The notes: generated from the letters alone by a model not told the origin. Shown: positions 21,337-32,904, counted from the stretch's first letter. The stretch: DNA of 64,000 nucleotides from Chloroflexota bacterium (GCA_021787445.1 JAJYLV010000002.1:1-64000); one strand, 5' to 3'. Translations and numbers: made by a program.

Positions 21337-22287
21337 GTGCTGAGCTACGTCATCCGGCGCGTCCTTCTCATGATCCCGACCCTGTTCTTCGTCGCGCTCA
21401 TCACCTTCGTGCTCGCGCACTCCGCACCCGGATCGCCGTTCGACAAGAACGAGAACAGGCCGCTGCCGGAAAAGACGATCGAGAGGCTCAACAGGCTCTA
21501 CGGCATCGACCAGCCGATCCAGGTGCAGTTCGCGCTGTACCTCAACAACCTCGTCCACCTCGACCTCGGGTCGAGCCTGGTCAAGGACCGCACCGTCGCC
21601 GACATCATCGGATCCGAGTTCCCCGTCAGCGCCCAGCTCGGCGTCCAGGCGCTGCTCCTCGCCCTCGCGGTCTCGCTGCCGCTCGGCGTCATCAGCGCGC
21701 TGAAGCAGAACACCGGCGTCGACTACGCGAGCCTGCTCTTCGCGACGATCGGCACGACCATACCCTCGTTCGTCATCGCGATCTTCGCCATCTGGATCTT
21801 CGGCGTCTATCTCAACTGGGTCCCGTTCCTCGGCTGGGGCCGCGGCTGCGGACCGCTCCCGTCCTGTGACTGGAAGCGGATGATCCTGCCGACGATCATC
21901 CTGTCGCTCGGCGCGATGGCGTTCCTCACCAGGATCACGCGCGCGAGCATGCTCGAGGCGGTCCGCCAGGACTACGTGCGGACGGCGCGGAGCAAGGGTC
22001 TGCGCGAGCAGGTCGTGATCGTCGGCCACGTCGTCAAGAACGCGATGATCCCCGTCGCCACGATCGTCGGCCCGGCGACCGCCGGCCTCATCACGGGCTC
22101 GTTCATCATCGAGACGATGTTCAGCATCCCTGGCCTGGGGCGCGACTTCGTCCTCAGCATCAACCGCCGCGACTACCCGCTGATCATGGGCGTCTACATG
22201 CTCTACGCGACGCTCATCGTCATCGCGAACCTGACCGTCGACATCGTCTACGCCTGGCTCGATCCGCGGATCAAGCTGTCCAAGTAG
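21337..22287 (+). CDS. Peptide ABC transporter permease (OppB/DppB type)
   Basis: MLSYVIRRVLLMIPTLFFVALITFVLAH; LEAVRQDYVRTARSKGLREQVVIVGHVVKNAMIPV. Confidence 0.93.
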   Translation: MLSYVIRRVLLMIPTLFFVALITFVLAHSAPGSPFDKNENRPLPEKTIERLNRLYGIDQPIQVQFALYLNNLVHLDLGSSLVKDRTVADIIGSEFPVSAQLGVQALLLALAVSLPLGVISALKQNTGVDYASLLFATIGTTIPSFVIAIFAIWIFGVYLNWVPFLGWGRGCGPLPSCDWKRMILPTIILSLGAMAFLTRITRASMLEAVRQDYVRTARSKGLREQVVIVGHVVKNAMIPVATIVGPATAGLITGSFIIETMFSIPGLGRDFVLSINRRDYPLIMGVYMLYATLIVIANLTVDIVYAWLDPRIKLSK

Positions 22288-23243
22288 TGGCCACGATCGC
22301 GCGTCCGCTGACCCAAGACCGCGCGGCGGAGCTCAACGTCCTCGTCCGCAAGCAGCGGTCGCTGTGGCAGGACGCGCTGTACCGCCTCCTCCGCAACAAG
22401 GCCGCGATGGTCGGTCTCGCGATCATCATCCTCGTCGGCCTCGCCGCGATCTTCGCGCCGTTCATCGCGCCGTGGGATCCGATCCTCCAGCACCCCGACC
22501 GGAACACCTACGACCCGTTCTGGGGGAGCCCCCAGTACATCGACCATCGCTTCATCCTCGGGACCGACCAGCTCGGGCGGGACATCCTCAGCCGGCTCAT
22601 CTACTCGGCTCGCGTGAGCATGATCATCGGCTTCGTCCCGGTGACGCTCATCTTCGTCATCGGCGTGTCGGTCGGGATGGTGGCAGGCTATGCCGGGGGC
22701 TGGACCGACCAGATCCTCATGCGCGTCACGGACATCGTGTACGCCTTCCCCGACCTCCTGTTCCTCCTCATCATCATGGCGACGCTGCGCGGCACGGACG
22801 TCGGCAAGTTCGGCGGGGGTCTCCCGCTGATGTTCGTGGCCATCGCCATCGTCAACTGGGTCGGCATGGCCCGTCTCATGCGCGGCCAGGTCCTCTCGCT
22901 CAAGGAGAAGGAGTTCGTCGAGGCCGCGCGCTGTATCGGCGCGACGCCCTCCCGGATCCTGATACGCCACCTCTTCCCCAACGCCCTCGCGCCGGCCATC
23001 GTCGCCGTGTCGTTCGCCATCCCGAGCGCGATGCTCACCGAGGCCACCCTGAGCTTTCTCGGGATCGGCGTCATCCCGCCGACGCCCACCTGGGGCGTCA
23101 TGATCAACGAGGGGTTCGCCGTCTTCACGACGTCCCCCTGGCCGGTCGTCTTCCCGGCCCTGTGCATCGCGGTCGTCATGCTCTCCTTCACCTTCCTGGG
23201 GGACGGCCTGCGCGACGCGCTCGACCCGCGGATGAAGATCTAG
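22287..23243 (+). CDS. Peptide ABC transporter permease (OppC/DppC type)
   Basis: LGTDQLGRDILSRLIYSARVSM; EFVEAARCIGATPSRILIRHLFPNALAP; GDGLRDALDPRMK. Confidence 0.93.
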   Translation: MATIARPLTQDRAAELNVLVRKQRSLWQDALYRLLRNKAAMVGLAIIILVGLAAIFAPFIAPWDPILQHPDRNTYDPFWGSPQYIDHRFILGTDQLGRDILSRLIYSARVSMIIGFVPVTLIFVIGVSVGMVAGYAGGWTDQILMRVTDIVYAFPDLLFLLIIMATLRGTDVGKFGGGLPLMFVAIAIVNWVGMARLMRGQVLSLKEKEFVEAARCIGATPSRILIRHLFPNALAPAIVAVSFAIPSAMLTEATLSFLGIGVIPPTPTWGVMINEGFAVFTTSPWPVVFPALCIAVVMLSFTFLGDGLRDALDPRMKI

Positions 23244-23258
23244 TAGGCTCCGCCGCCA

Positions 23259-24388
<1,130 letters not shown>

Positions 24389-24389
<1 letters not shown>

Positions 24390-25411
24390 TGGCCGCGACC
24401 TTCGAGAAGGCCCGCTCGACCGCGACCGCCGACAGCGGCAAGAACCTCCTCCAGGTGAGCGCGCTCACCATGCACTTCCCGCTGACCCAGGGGATCATCT
24501 TCCAGCGCCAGGTCGGCGCGGTGCGCGCGGTCGACGGGATCGACTTCTTCGTCGAGAAGGGCGAGACGCTCGGCCTCGTGGGCGAGTCCGGCTGCGGCAA
24601 GAGCACGACCGGGCGCGCCATCCTGCAGCTCTACAAGCCGACCGCGGGCTCGGTGCGCTTCGAGGGAACGGAGCTGACCACGCTCGGCGGGGAGCAGATG
24701 CGGCGCATGCGCCGCAAGATGCAGATGATCTTCCAGGACCCCTACGCCTCGCTCAACCCGCGGATGACCGTCGGCAACATCATCGGCGAGCCCATCGAGG
24801 TCCACCACCTCGCCTCCGGCAAGGCCAAGACGGAGCGCGTGCAGGAGCTGCTGCGCATCGTCGGCCTCAACCCGTACTTCACCAACCGCTACCCGCACGA
24901 GTTCAGCGGGGGCCAGCGCCAGCGCATCGGCGTCGCCCGTGCTCTGGCCGTGGAGCCCGAGTTCATCGTCGCCGACGAGCCCATCTCCGCGCTCGACGTG
25001 TCCATCCAGGCGCAGATCATCAACCTCCTCGAGGAGCTGCAGGCGAAGTTCCAGCTCACGTACCTCTTCATCGCCCACGACCTCTCCGTCGTGCGCCACA
25101 TCAGCGACCGCGTCGCGGTCATGTACCTCGGCAAGATCGTCGAGCTGTCCGACCGCCAGGAGCTCTACGAGAAGCCCCTCCACCCCTACACCCAGGCGCT
25201 GCTCTCGGCGGTGCCCATCCCCGATCCCGCGATCGAGCAGAAGCGCAAGCGCATCATCCTCACCGGCGACGTGCCGAGCCCCGTGAACCCGCCGACCGGC
25301 TGCCGCTTCCACACCCGCTGCTGGAAGGCGCAGGAGATCTGCTCCGAGGTGGATCCGGAGTTCATCGAGCACTCGCCGCGGCACTGGGCGGCCTGTCACT
25401 TCCCGGGGTAG
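24389..25411 (+). CDS. Peptide ABC transporter ATP-binding protein (OppF type)
   Basis: [53 protein letters not shown]. Confidence 0.94.
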
Positions 25412-25707
25412 GTGAGGGTCGAGGCGAAGGACCTCGCGGACATCCAGGCGCAGGAGCGCCTCCGCGTCACGAGGGTGCCGCAGCTCGGCTACACGTAAAG
25501 AAGTAACGCCTTCGGCCTCGACCCGCGCCTTCGTGGCGAGCGCGGGGCTGCCTGTTCTCTCGCGCGGGCCCCATACCGACGTTCCGCGGGGTAGAGTCTG
25601 GGCGCCGCCGCCCTGCGGATCGGGTTTCGGCCAGAAGCGAGCGATGCACGCCCAGCGCTACCGGGGCGTACGTGGTGTGGCGGCCGAAGGGGACGACCGG
25701 AGGGGAT

Positions 25708-27456
25708 ATGAAGGTACGAGAGCGCGTCCTGCGATCCCTCGCGATGGTGAGCGTGCTGTCGCTGGTCGCCACGGCATGCAGCACCGGCGGCCCGGCCGCC
25801 AGCGGCGCACCGAGCGGCAGCGCCGGCGCCGGCGCGGGGAGCCCGACGCCCGGAGGACGCGTCGTGGTCGGGTCGATCTCCGACGCGAAGGTCCTCAACC
25901 CGGTGCTGAGCACCGACGTCCCGTCGGCCGACGTGGATCAGATGCTCTACGAGCCGCTGCTCACGGTCGATCCGAAGAACGGGCAGCCCGCGCCCGACCT
26001 CGCGGAGAAGTGGACGATCTCGCCGGACAGCAAGACGTACACGTTCACGCTGCGCCCCGGACTCGTGTGGAGCGACGGCTCGCCGTTCACCGGTGAGGAC
26101 TTCAAGTTCACGGCCGAGGCGGTCATGCGCTCTAAGACGAGCGTCCGGAAGAATATCTTCCAGGACATCGTCGGCGCGACGGACTTCGGCAGCGGGAAGG
26201 CGACGGACATCTCGGGCATTCAGGTGAGCGGCGATACCATCACGGTCCAGTTCACCAAGGCGTTCTGCCCGGCCCTCACCGACGTCGGCGGCTTCGGCAT
26301 CATCCCCAAGTCGGTCTTCGGCAAGTACATCGTCCCGGACGACCCCTCCAAGAACCTGGACAACGCTCCCGAGAACACCAAGCCTCCGGTCTCTGACGGG
26401 CCGTTCATGTTCAAGGAATGGGTCCCCAACGACCACATCACCCTCGTCGCGAACCCGCATTACTTCAAGGGCAAGCCGCTCCTCGACGAGTGGGACTACA
26501 AGATCGTCTCCGACTCGACGGCGCTCGCCGCCTCGCTCAAGACGGGTGAGATCGACGTCGGCACGGTGGATCCCGAGCAGCGCGACGACCTGAAGAAGGC
26601 CGGCACGCTCGACTTCTTCGACGTCCCGGGTCGCGGCTACACCTACATCGGGTGGAACGAGCTGCGCGGCGGGAAGGAGTTCTTCCAGGACAAGACGGTC
26701 CGTCAGGCCCTGGCGTACGGCCTCAACATTCAGGAGGTCGTGCAGAAGGTGCTCCTCGGCGAGGGCACGAAGATGATCGCGCACGAGCCTCCCGTCAGCT
26801 GGGCGTACAGCGAAAGCGGACTGAACCCGTACAACTACGACCCCAAGAAGGCGCAGTCGCTCCTCGAGGGCGACGGCTGGAAGAAGGGGTCGGACGGGGT
26901 CTACCAGAAGAACGGTCAGAAGCTCGCGTTCACTCTCTACACGAACTCCGGGAACAAGGTCCGCGACACGTTCCAGCAGGTCGCGGTCGAGCAGTACAAG
27001 CAGATCGGCGTCGATGTCACGGCGAAGACCGAGTCGTTCGAGGCGCTCGTCGACCGCCTCACCAAGTCGAAGGACCCGAAGTACGGTGCCCAGGGCGGTC
27101 ACGACTACGACGCCGTGATCATCGGCTGGTCGCTCGGGACCGACCCCGACGCCTACTCCATCTGGGACTCGACCCAGATCAAGGGCGGATTCGACTTCGT
27201 CGGCTACAACGACCCGACGGTGGACAAGGCCCTCACCGACGGCCGCACGATGTGCCAGCTCGACCAGCGCAAGACCGCGTACCAGACGTTCGACAAGCAG
27301 CTCAACGAGGATCAGCCGTACAACTTCGGCTTCGACCCGAATGAGCTCATCTTCGTCAACAAGAAGTTCCAGGGCGTCGCCCCGGGACCGTTCGGCGGGA
27401 ACGTGGGACCGGGGCTCGCGATGTGGAACATCGAGAAGTGGTGGATCAAGAAGTAG
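25708..27456 (+). CDS. Peptide ABC transporter substrate-binding lipoprotein, family 5
   Basis: SD ggagggg before ATG 25708; lipobox VATAC; YTFTLRPGLVWSDGSPFTGEDFKFTAEAV. Confidence 0.91.
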   Translation: MKVRERVLRSLAMVSVLSLVATACSTGGPAASGAPSGSAGAGAGSPTPGGRVVVGSISDAKVLNPVLSTDVPSADVDQMLYEPLLTVDPKNGQPAPDLAEKWTISPDSKTYTFTLRPGLVWSDGSPFTGEDFKFTAEAVMRSKTSVRKNIFQDIVGATDFGSGKATDISGIQVSGDTITVQFTKAFCPALTDVGGFGIIPKSVFGKYIVPDDPSKNLDNAPENTKPPVSDGPFMFKEWVPNDHITLVANPHYFKGKPLLDEWDYKIVSDSTALAASLKTGEIDVGTVDPEQRDDLKKAGTLDFFDVPGRGYTYIGWNELRGGKEFFQDKTVRQALAYGLNIQEVVQKVLLGEGTKMIAHEPPVSWAYSESGLNPYNYDPKKAQSLLEGDGWKKGSDGVYQKNGQKLAFTLYTNSGNKVRDTFQQVAVEQYKQIGVDVTAKTESFEALVDRLTKSKDPKYGAQGGHDYDAVIIGWSLGTDPDAYSIWDSTQIKGGFDFVGYNDPTVDKALTDGRTMCQLDQRKTAYQTFDKQLNEDQPYNFGFDPNELIFVNKKFQGVAPGPFGGNVGPGLAMWNIEKWWIKK

Positions 27457-27472
27457 CGGAGTAGGAGCGGCC

Positions 27473-27496
27473 CGGCGCCGGGGCACCCCGGCGCCG
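27473..27496 (+). terminator. Intergenic GC-rich hairpin between SBP and permease genes (attenuator or mRNA stabiliser rather than full terminator)
   Basis: cggcgccgggg-ca-ccccggcgccg, 11-bp arms, no U tract. Confidence 0.55.
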
Positions 27497-27510
27497 GCTC
27501 CGCCATCGCC

Positions 27511-28467
27511 ATGAGCAGGTTCGTCACTCGTCGGCTACTGCAGGCGATCCCGACGTTCTTCGGGATCACCCTCATCACGTTCGCGCTGTTCCGCCTGTCG
27601 CCGGGTGACCCCGTCGATCTGCTCGTCTTCGGCGTCCCCGACATGACGGCGGCGCAGGTGGCCGCCCTACGCCATGCATACGGCCTCGACCAGCCCGTGC
27701 CGATCCAGTACCTGAACTGGCTCCTGCGCTTCCTGCACGGCGACTTCGGCCAGTCGTTCCTCTACCACCGGCCGGTGGTCGAGATGATCGGGTCGGCGCT
27801 GCCGAACACGATCCAGCTGGCTCTCGCCGCGCTCCTCCTTGCGCTCGTCATCGGCGTTCCCCTTGGCGCCGTCGCCGCCCGGTCCCGGGGCTCACGGCTC
27901 GACCAGGCGATCCGCATCGTCGCGGTCGGCGGCCACGCGGTCCCCGGGTTCTGGTTCGGGCTCATGTTCATCCTGGTGCTGAGCGTCCAGGTCCCCCTCT
28001 TCCCCGTGTCGGGGATGCTCACGCTCGGAGCGAGCCAGTGGGACATCCCCGATCGCCTGTGGCACCTCGTCGGTCCCGCGCTCACCTTGAGCCTGGCGGG
28101 GATCGCCAACTACTCGCGTCTGATGCGGACGGAGATCCTGGACGTGATCCGCCAGGACTTCGTGCGGACCGCCAGGGCCAAGGGTCTTCGGGAGCAGAGC
28201 GTCCTCATGGTCCACGCGCTGCGCAACGCGCTCCTCCCGCTCATCACGGGTCTCGGCGGCGTCCTCGCGTTCCTCGTGAGCGGCGCGGTCATCGTCGAGT
28301 CGGTCTTCTCGTGGCCGGGGATGGGGAGGCTGGCGTACGAGGCGGCACGCTCGAAGGACTACCCCATCGTCATGGCCGTCGTCGTGACCAGCAGCACGAT
28401 GCTGCTCGTCTCGTACATCCTCCGCGACATCGCCTACAGCGTCGCAGACCCGCGGGTGCGCCGCTGA
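27511..28467 (+). CDS. Peptide ABC transporter permease (DppB type)
   Basis: MSRFVTRRLLQAIPTFFGITLITFALFRLSPGDP; VIRQDFVRTARAKGLREQSVLMVHALRNALLP. Confidence 0.93.
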   Translation: MSRFVTRRLLQAIPTFFGITLITFALFRLSPGDPVDLLVFGVPDMTAAQVAALRHAYGLDQPVPIQYLNWLLRFLHGDFGQSFLYHRPVVEMIGSALPNTIQLALAALLLALVIGVPLGAVAARSRGSRLDQAIRIVAVGGHAVPGFWFGLMFILVLSVQVPLFPVSGMLTLGASQWDIPDRLWHLVGPALTLSLAGIANYSRLMRTEILDVIRQDFVRTARAKGLREQSVLMVHALRNALLPLITGLGGVLAFLVSGAVIVESVFSWPGMGRLAYEAARSKDYPIVMAVVVTSSTMLLVSYILRDIAYSVADPRVRR

Positions 28468-29393
28468 TGTCCGCAGCGGGACAGGCGGTCCTCTCCGCGC
28501 CAGCGGTGGAGCCGCGCCGCAGTGCGGCGGGCCTCTGGTCCGACGCGTTCTACCGCCTCCGCCGCGACCGGACGAGCATCGTCGCGCTCGCGGTCCTCGC
28601 CCTCATCGTGCTGCTCGCGCTCGGCGCCGACGCCCTCGCGACGAGCTTCTTCCACGAGAGCTTCACGCACCAAGACCTTCTCGAGAGCTACGACCCGCCG
28701 AGCCTCGCGAAGCCCTCGCTGTGGCTCGGAACGGACGAGATCGGACGCAGCCAGATCGTGCGTCTCCTCTACGGCGCGCGCGTCTCGCTGGCCGTCGGCG
28801 CGGGTGCCGGGCTCATCGACCTCACGGTCGGCATCGCCATCGGCCTCAGCTCGGGCTACTTCCGCGGCTGGTGGGACGACCTCATGCAGTTCCTCATCAG
28901 CACCCTCAACTCGATCCCCGCGCTCTTCCTGCTGCTCTTCATCTCGGTCCTGTTCTCCCCCGGGCCCGTCACGATCGTCGCCGTGATCGGCTTCCTCACG
29001 TGGTCGGGGATCGCCCTGTACGTGCGGGGGCAGACCTTCTCTCTGCGAGAGCGCGAGTTCGTCACCGCGGCCCGGGTCGTGGGCGCCGACGACCTCCGCG
29101 TGATGGTCCGCCACATCCTGCCCAACGTCCTCCCGCTCGTGATCGTCCTCGCGGCCATCGACGTCGGCCAGGCGATCCTCATCGAGTCGGCGCTCTCGTA
29201 CCTCGGCCTCGGGATCGACCCGCCCACGCCGTCGTGGGGCAACATGCTGCAGAACGCGACGCAGGACCTGACGCTCGGCCCCTGGCTCGTATGGGGCCCC
29301 GGCCTGGCCATCTCCGTGACCGTGCTCTGCCTGTACCTCGCCGGCGACGGGATCCGCGACGCGCTCGATCCGCGACTGCGCGGCACGGAGTGA
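28467..29393 (+). CDS. Peptide ABC transporter permease (DppC type)
   Basis: LGTDEIGRSQIVRLLYGARVSLAVG; EFVTAARVVGADDLRVMVRHILPNVLPL; GDGIRDALDPRLRG. Confidence 0.93.
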   Translation: MSAAGQAVLSAPAVEPRRSAAGLWSDAFYRLRRDRTSIVALAVLALIVLLALGADALATSFFHESFTHQDLLESYDPPSLAKPSLWLGTDEIGRSQIVRLLYGARVSLAVGAGAGLIDLTVGIAIGLSSGYFRGWWDDLMQFLISTLNSIPALFLLLFISVLFSPGPVTIVAVIGFLTWSGIALYVRGQTFSLREREFVTAARVVGADDLRVMVRHILPNVLPLVIVLAAIDVGQAILIESALSYLGLGIDPPTPSWGNMLQNATQDLTLGPWLVWGPGLAISVTVLCLYLAGDGIRDALDPRLRGTE

Positions 29394-29514
29394 GGTCAGG
29401 GGCGGTGCGCGCGTCTGGTAGCGTCGTGGACGGTGCCGCTATGAAGAAGCAGGGAGCGACCACGAGGACCCAGCGGCCCTCCGAACGGCACTTACCCCGC
29501 GGGCCGGTCCTCGC

Positions 29515-29539
29515 TACAATCCCTACCGGAATGATCGGA
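29515..29539 (+). promoter_or_regulatory. Candidate promoter and operator of the Rrf2/suf operon
   Basis: TACAAT -10-like box at 29515-29520 followed by CTACCGGAATGATCGG. Confidence 0.4.
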
Positions 29540-29995
29540 AATCCCCTCCAGGCGACGGCTTTTCACGTGTCGACCCGCGGCGAGTACGGCATGCGCGTCA
29601 TGGTCGAGCTCGCCCGGCGCTACGGGCAGGGGACCATCAGCCTCAGGAGCGTCGCCGAGGGAGAAGCGCTTCCCGAGGCCTACCTGGAGCAGCTCGTCGC
29701 GTCGCTGCGGCGCGCCGGGCTCGTGAGCGGCAAGCGCGGCGCCGGCGGGGGCTACCAGCTCGTGAAGGATCCCGCGCACGTAACGGCCGGCGACGTCGTC
29801 CGCGCGCTCGAAGGTCCCATCGAGCCGCAGGTCTGCACGGCCGAGGGAGAGTCGATCGTGAACTGCCCTCATGAGCCCAAGTGCGGCACCCGGCAGCTGT
29901 GGGTCAAGCTCCAGGCGACGATCGCGGACGCGCTCGACTCGCTCACGCTCGCCGAGCTCGCGAGGTGGCCGGTCGGCCACGGCAAGGCCGGCTGA
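29531..29995 (+). CDS. Rrf2-family (IscR/SufR-like) regulator with three conserved-type cysteines
   Basis: STRGEYGMRVMVELARRYGQGTISLRSVAEGEALPEAYLEQLVASLRRAGLVSGKRGAGGGYQL; Cys in VCTAEGESIVNCPHEPKC; start may be GTG 29567. Confidence 0.9.
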   Translation: MIGNPLQATAFHVSTRGEYGMRVMVELARRYGQGTISLRSVAEGEALPEAYLEQLVASLRRAGLVSGKRGAGGGYQLVKDPAHVTAGDVVRALEGPIEPQVCTAEGESIVNCPHEPKCGTRQLWVKLQATIADALDSLTLAELARWPVGHGKAG

Positions 29996-30765
29996 TGGCG
30001 ACGCTCGAGGTCCGCGGGCTCCACGTGACGGTCGAGGGGAAGGAGATCCTCAAGGGGATCGACCTCACCATCCCCACCGGCGAGGTCCACGCGGTCATGG
30101 GCCCGAACGGCTCCGGCAAGAGCACGCTCGCGCTCACGATCATGGGCCACCCCCGCTACAAGGTGACCGCGGGGAGCGTGGCCTACGACGGGACCGACCT
30201 CCTCGCGCTCCCGGTCGACCAGCGCGCGAAGGCCGGCATGTTCCTCGCGTTCCAGTACCCCATCGCGATCCCCGGCGTCTCCGTCGCGAGCTTCCTGCGC
30301 ACGGCGCTCAACGCGCGGCGGCAGACGGATGGGCAGAAGAACGACATCCCTATCCCGCAGTTCCGCAAGCTCCTCGCGGAGAAGACCAAGCTGCTCGAGG
30401 TCGATGACGCGTTCCTCACACGGTCGGTCAACGAGGGCTTTTCGGGAGGCGAGAAGAAGCGCCTCGAGATGCTGCAGATGCACATGTTCCAGCCGCGCTT
30501 CGCGCTGCTCGACGAGACCGACTCGGGGCTCGACATCGACGCCCTCCAGACCGTCGCGATGGGGATCGAGGCCCTGCGCTCACCCGAGGTGGGGATCCTC
30601 CTCATCACGCACTACGAGCGCATCCTTCGCTACGTCCATCCCGACTACGTCCACGTCCTCATCGACGGGCGCATCGTCCGGACCGGCGGGCGCGAGCTCG
30701 CCGCCGAGCTCGAGAACAAGGGGTACGACTTCGTCCGCGAAGAGCTGTACGCCGGCAAGGTCTAG
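29995..30765 (+). CDS. sufC: Fe-S cluster assembly ATPase SufC
   Basis: VMGPNGSGKSTLALTIMGHPRYKVTAGSV; EGFSGGEKKRLEMLQM; DETDSGLDIDAL. Confidence 0.96.
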   Translation: MATLEVRGLHVTVEGKEILKGIDLTIPTGEVHAVMGPNGSGKSTLALTIMGHPRYKVTAGSVAYDGTDLLALPVDQRAKAGMFLAFQYPIAIPGVSVASFLRTALNARRQTDGQKNDIPIPQFRKLLAEKTKLLEVDDAFLTRSVNEGFSGGEKKRLEMLQMHMFQPRFALLDETDSGLDIDALQTVAMGIEALRSPEVGILLITHYERILRYVHPDYVHVLIDGRIVRTGGRELAAELENKGYDFVREELYAGKV

Positions 30766-30775
30766 GGAGGACACC

Positions 30776-32038
30776 GTGGCCGTGACGGCGCGCCCGACGC
30801 GATCCGCGACGAAGCTCGACGTCACGCGCATCCGGCACGACTTCCCCGTCCTCTCGCGGACGGTGCACGGCAAGCCCCTGGTGTGGCTCGACAGCGCGTC
30901 CACCAGCCAGAAGCCGCGGCAGGTCCTCGAGGCGATGCGCGTCGTGTACGAAGAGCACAACGCGAACATCCACCGCGGGGTGTATGAGTTCTCCGAGCGG
31001 ACGACGGCGGCCTTCGAGGACGCGCGTGCGGCCGTCGCGCGCTTCATCAACGCGCCGTCGCCGCGCGAGGTCATCTTCGTCCGGAACGCGACCGAGGGGC
31101 TCAACCTGGTCGCCTACGCGTGGGGCCGCGACAACCTGAGGAAGGGCGATCGCGTCGTCACGACGGTCCTCGAGCACCACTCGAGCTTCGTGCCGTGGCA
31201 GCAGCTCGCGAAGGACGTCGGCGCGGAGCTCGTCGTCGTCGACATCGACGAGGAGGGCCGTCTGCGGCTTGACCAGATGCGCGCCGAGCTCAAGCGCGGC
31301 GCGAAGGTGCTCGCCATCACGCACACGTCCAACGGCCTCGGCGTCATCAACCCGGTGAAGGAGATCGTCGCCTGGGCGAAGGCCGCCGGGGCGACCACGA
31401 TCGTCGACGCGGCGCAGTCGGCGCCGCACATGCGCGTCGACGTCCAGGACATCGGCTGCGACTTCATCGCCTTCAGCGGCCACAAGATGCTCGGGCCCGT
31501 GGGGTCCGGCGTCGTGTGGGGGCGTGCGGCGCTCCTCGAGCGCATGCGTCCGTTCCTCTACGGCGGCGACATGATCAGCCGCGTCTCGATCGAGCAGACC
31601 GACTGGAACGAGCTGCCATGGAAGTTCGAGGCCGGAACGTCGGCGTACGTCGACGCCATCGGGCTCGGCGCCGCGGTGGGCTATCTCGAGGACGTCGGCA
31701 TGGACGCGATCCACGAGCACGAGGTCGCTCTCGCGGCGCGCCTCCTCCCGCAGCTCGTCGCCGAGGACGGCGTCACGGTCTTCGGGCCGCGCGATACACG
31801 GGACCGGGTCGGCGTCGTCTCGTTCGACGTGAAGGGCATCCATCCACACGACATGGCGACGCTCCTCGATCGCGAGGGGATCGCGGTGCGTGCCGGGCAC
31901 CACTGCAACAACCCGCTCATGACGCGGCTCGGCGTGAGCGCGACGACGCGCGCGAGCACCTATCTCTACAACACGATGGAGGAGATGGACGCGCTCGTGG
32001 CCGCGGTGCGGAAGGCGAAGAAGGTCTTCGGGATCTAG
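30776..32038 (+). CDS. sufS: Cysteine desulfurase SufS
   Basis: DFPVLSRTVHGKPLVWLDSASTSQKPRQVLEA; SGHKMLGPVGSGVVWG; RAGHHCNNPLMTRLG. Confidence 0.96.
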   Translation: MAVTARPTRSATKLDVTRIRHDFPVLSRTVHGKPLVWLDSASTSQKPRQVLEAMRVVYEEHNANIHRGVYEFSERTTAAFEDARAAVARFINAPSPREVIFVRNATEGLNLVAYAWGRDNLRKGDRVVTTVLEHHSSFVPWQQLAKDVGAELVVVDIDEEGRLRLDQMRAELKRGAKVLAITHTSNGLGVINPVKEIVAWAKAAGATTIVDAAQSAPHMRVDVQDIGCDFIAFSGHKMLGPVGSGVVWGRAALLERMRPFLYGGDMISRVSIEQTDWNELPWKFEAGTSAYVDAIGLGAAVGYLEDVGMDAIHEHEVALAARLLPQLVAEDGVTVFGPRDTRDRVGVVSFDVKGIHPHDMATLLDREGIAVRAGHHCNNPLMTRLGVSATTRASTYLYNTMEEMDALVAAVRKAKKVFGI

Positions 32039-32048
32039 CCTGTACGCG

Positions 32049-32456
32049 ATGGACGACCTGTACCGCGAGAACATCCTCGATCACTACAAGAACCCGCGGA
32101 ACTACGGCGAGCTCGAAGGCGCGACGCATCACTACCACGACACGAACCCGCTCTGCGGCGACGAGATCACGATGTTCCTGCTCGTGGGCGAGGACGGGCG
32201 GATCGACGATGTCCACTTCACCGGGCGCGGCTGTGCGATCTCGCAGGCCTCGGCCTCGCTCCTCACGGAGCGGGTCAAGGGGAAGACGCTCGACGAGGTG
32301 AAGGCGGTCGACAAGGACACCGTCCTCGAGGACCTCGGGATCACCCTCAGCCCGGCGCGCGTGAAGTGCGCGCTCCTCTCGCTGAAGACGCTCAAGGCCG
32401 CCGCGTGGGGCCTCACCGGATGGCCGGGCGAAGAGGCGAAGCAGGCGGCGGAATAG
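32049..32456 (+). CDS. sufU: Fe-S scaffold / sulfur-transfer protein SufU
   Basis: LYRENILDHYKNPRNYG; NPLCGDEI; GRGCAISQASASLLTE; VKCALLSLKTLK. Confidence 0.94.
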   Translation: MDDLYRENILDHYKNPRNYGELEGATHHYHDTNPLCGDEITMFLLVGEDGRIDDVHFTGRGCAISQASASLLTERVKGKTLDEVKAVDKDTVLEDLGITLSPARVKCALLSLKTLKAAAWGLTGWPGEEAKQAAE

Positions 32457-32499
32457 CGGCCCTTCCCGCGGGCGTTCCGGCGGTAGAGGGGGTGGAGCG

Positions 32500-32904
32500 G
32501 TGAGAAGCTGGAACGATCAGGTCATCGAGGGCTTCCGCGGGAGCGGGCGCGCCGGCTACGGACAGTGGGGCGGACACCTGCTGCTTCTGACGGTGCGCGG
32601 CCGGCGGTCGGGCGAGCGCCGCACCTATCCGCTCGCTTTCCACAAGGACGGCGGCCGCTACGTGGTCGCGGCGTCGAAGGGCGGCGCGCCGACGCATCCC
32701 GAGTGGTACCGGAACCTCGTGGCGCATCCGGACGTGACGGTGGAGGCGGAGGGAGAGGAGTTCCGCGCCCGCGCGACGCCGCTCGCCGAGGGCCCGGAGC
32801 GCGATCGCCTGTGGGAGCAGCACGCGACGTCGTTCCCCGGCTTCCGCGACTACGAGAAGAAGACGGCGCGGACCATCCCGGTGGTCGTTCTGGAGCGTGC
32901 CTAG
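32500..32904 (+). CDS. Deazaflavin (F420)-dependent nitroreductase (DDN) family protein
   Basis: LLLLTVRGRRSGERRTYPLAFHKDGGRYVVAASKGGAPTHPEWYRNLVAHPDVTVE. Confidence 0.85.
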   Translation: MRSWNDQVIEGFRGSGRAGYGQWGGHLLLLTVRGRRSGERRTYPLAFHKDGGRYVVAASKGGAPTHPEWYRNLVAHPDVTVEAEGEEFRARATPLAEGPERDRLWEQHATSFPGFRDYEKKTARTIPVVVLERA

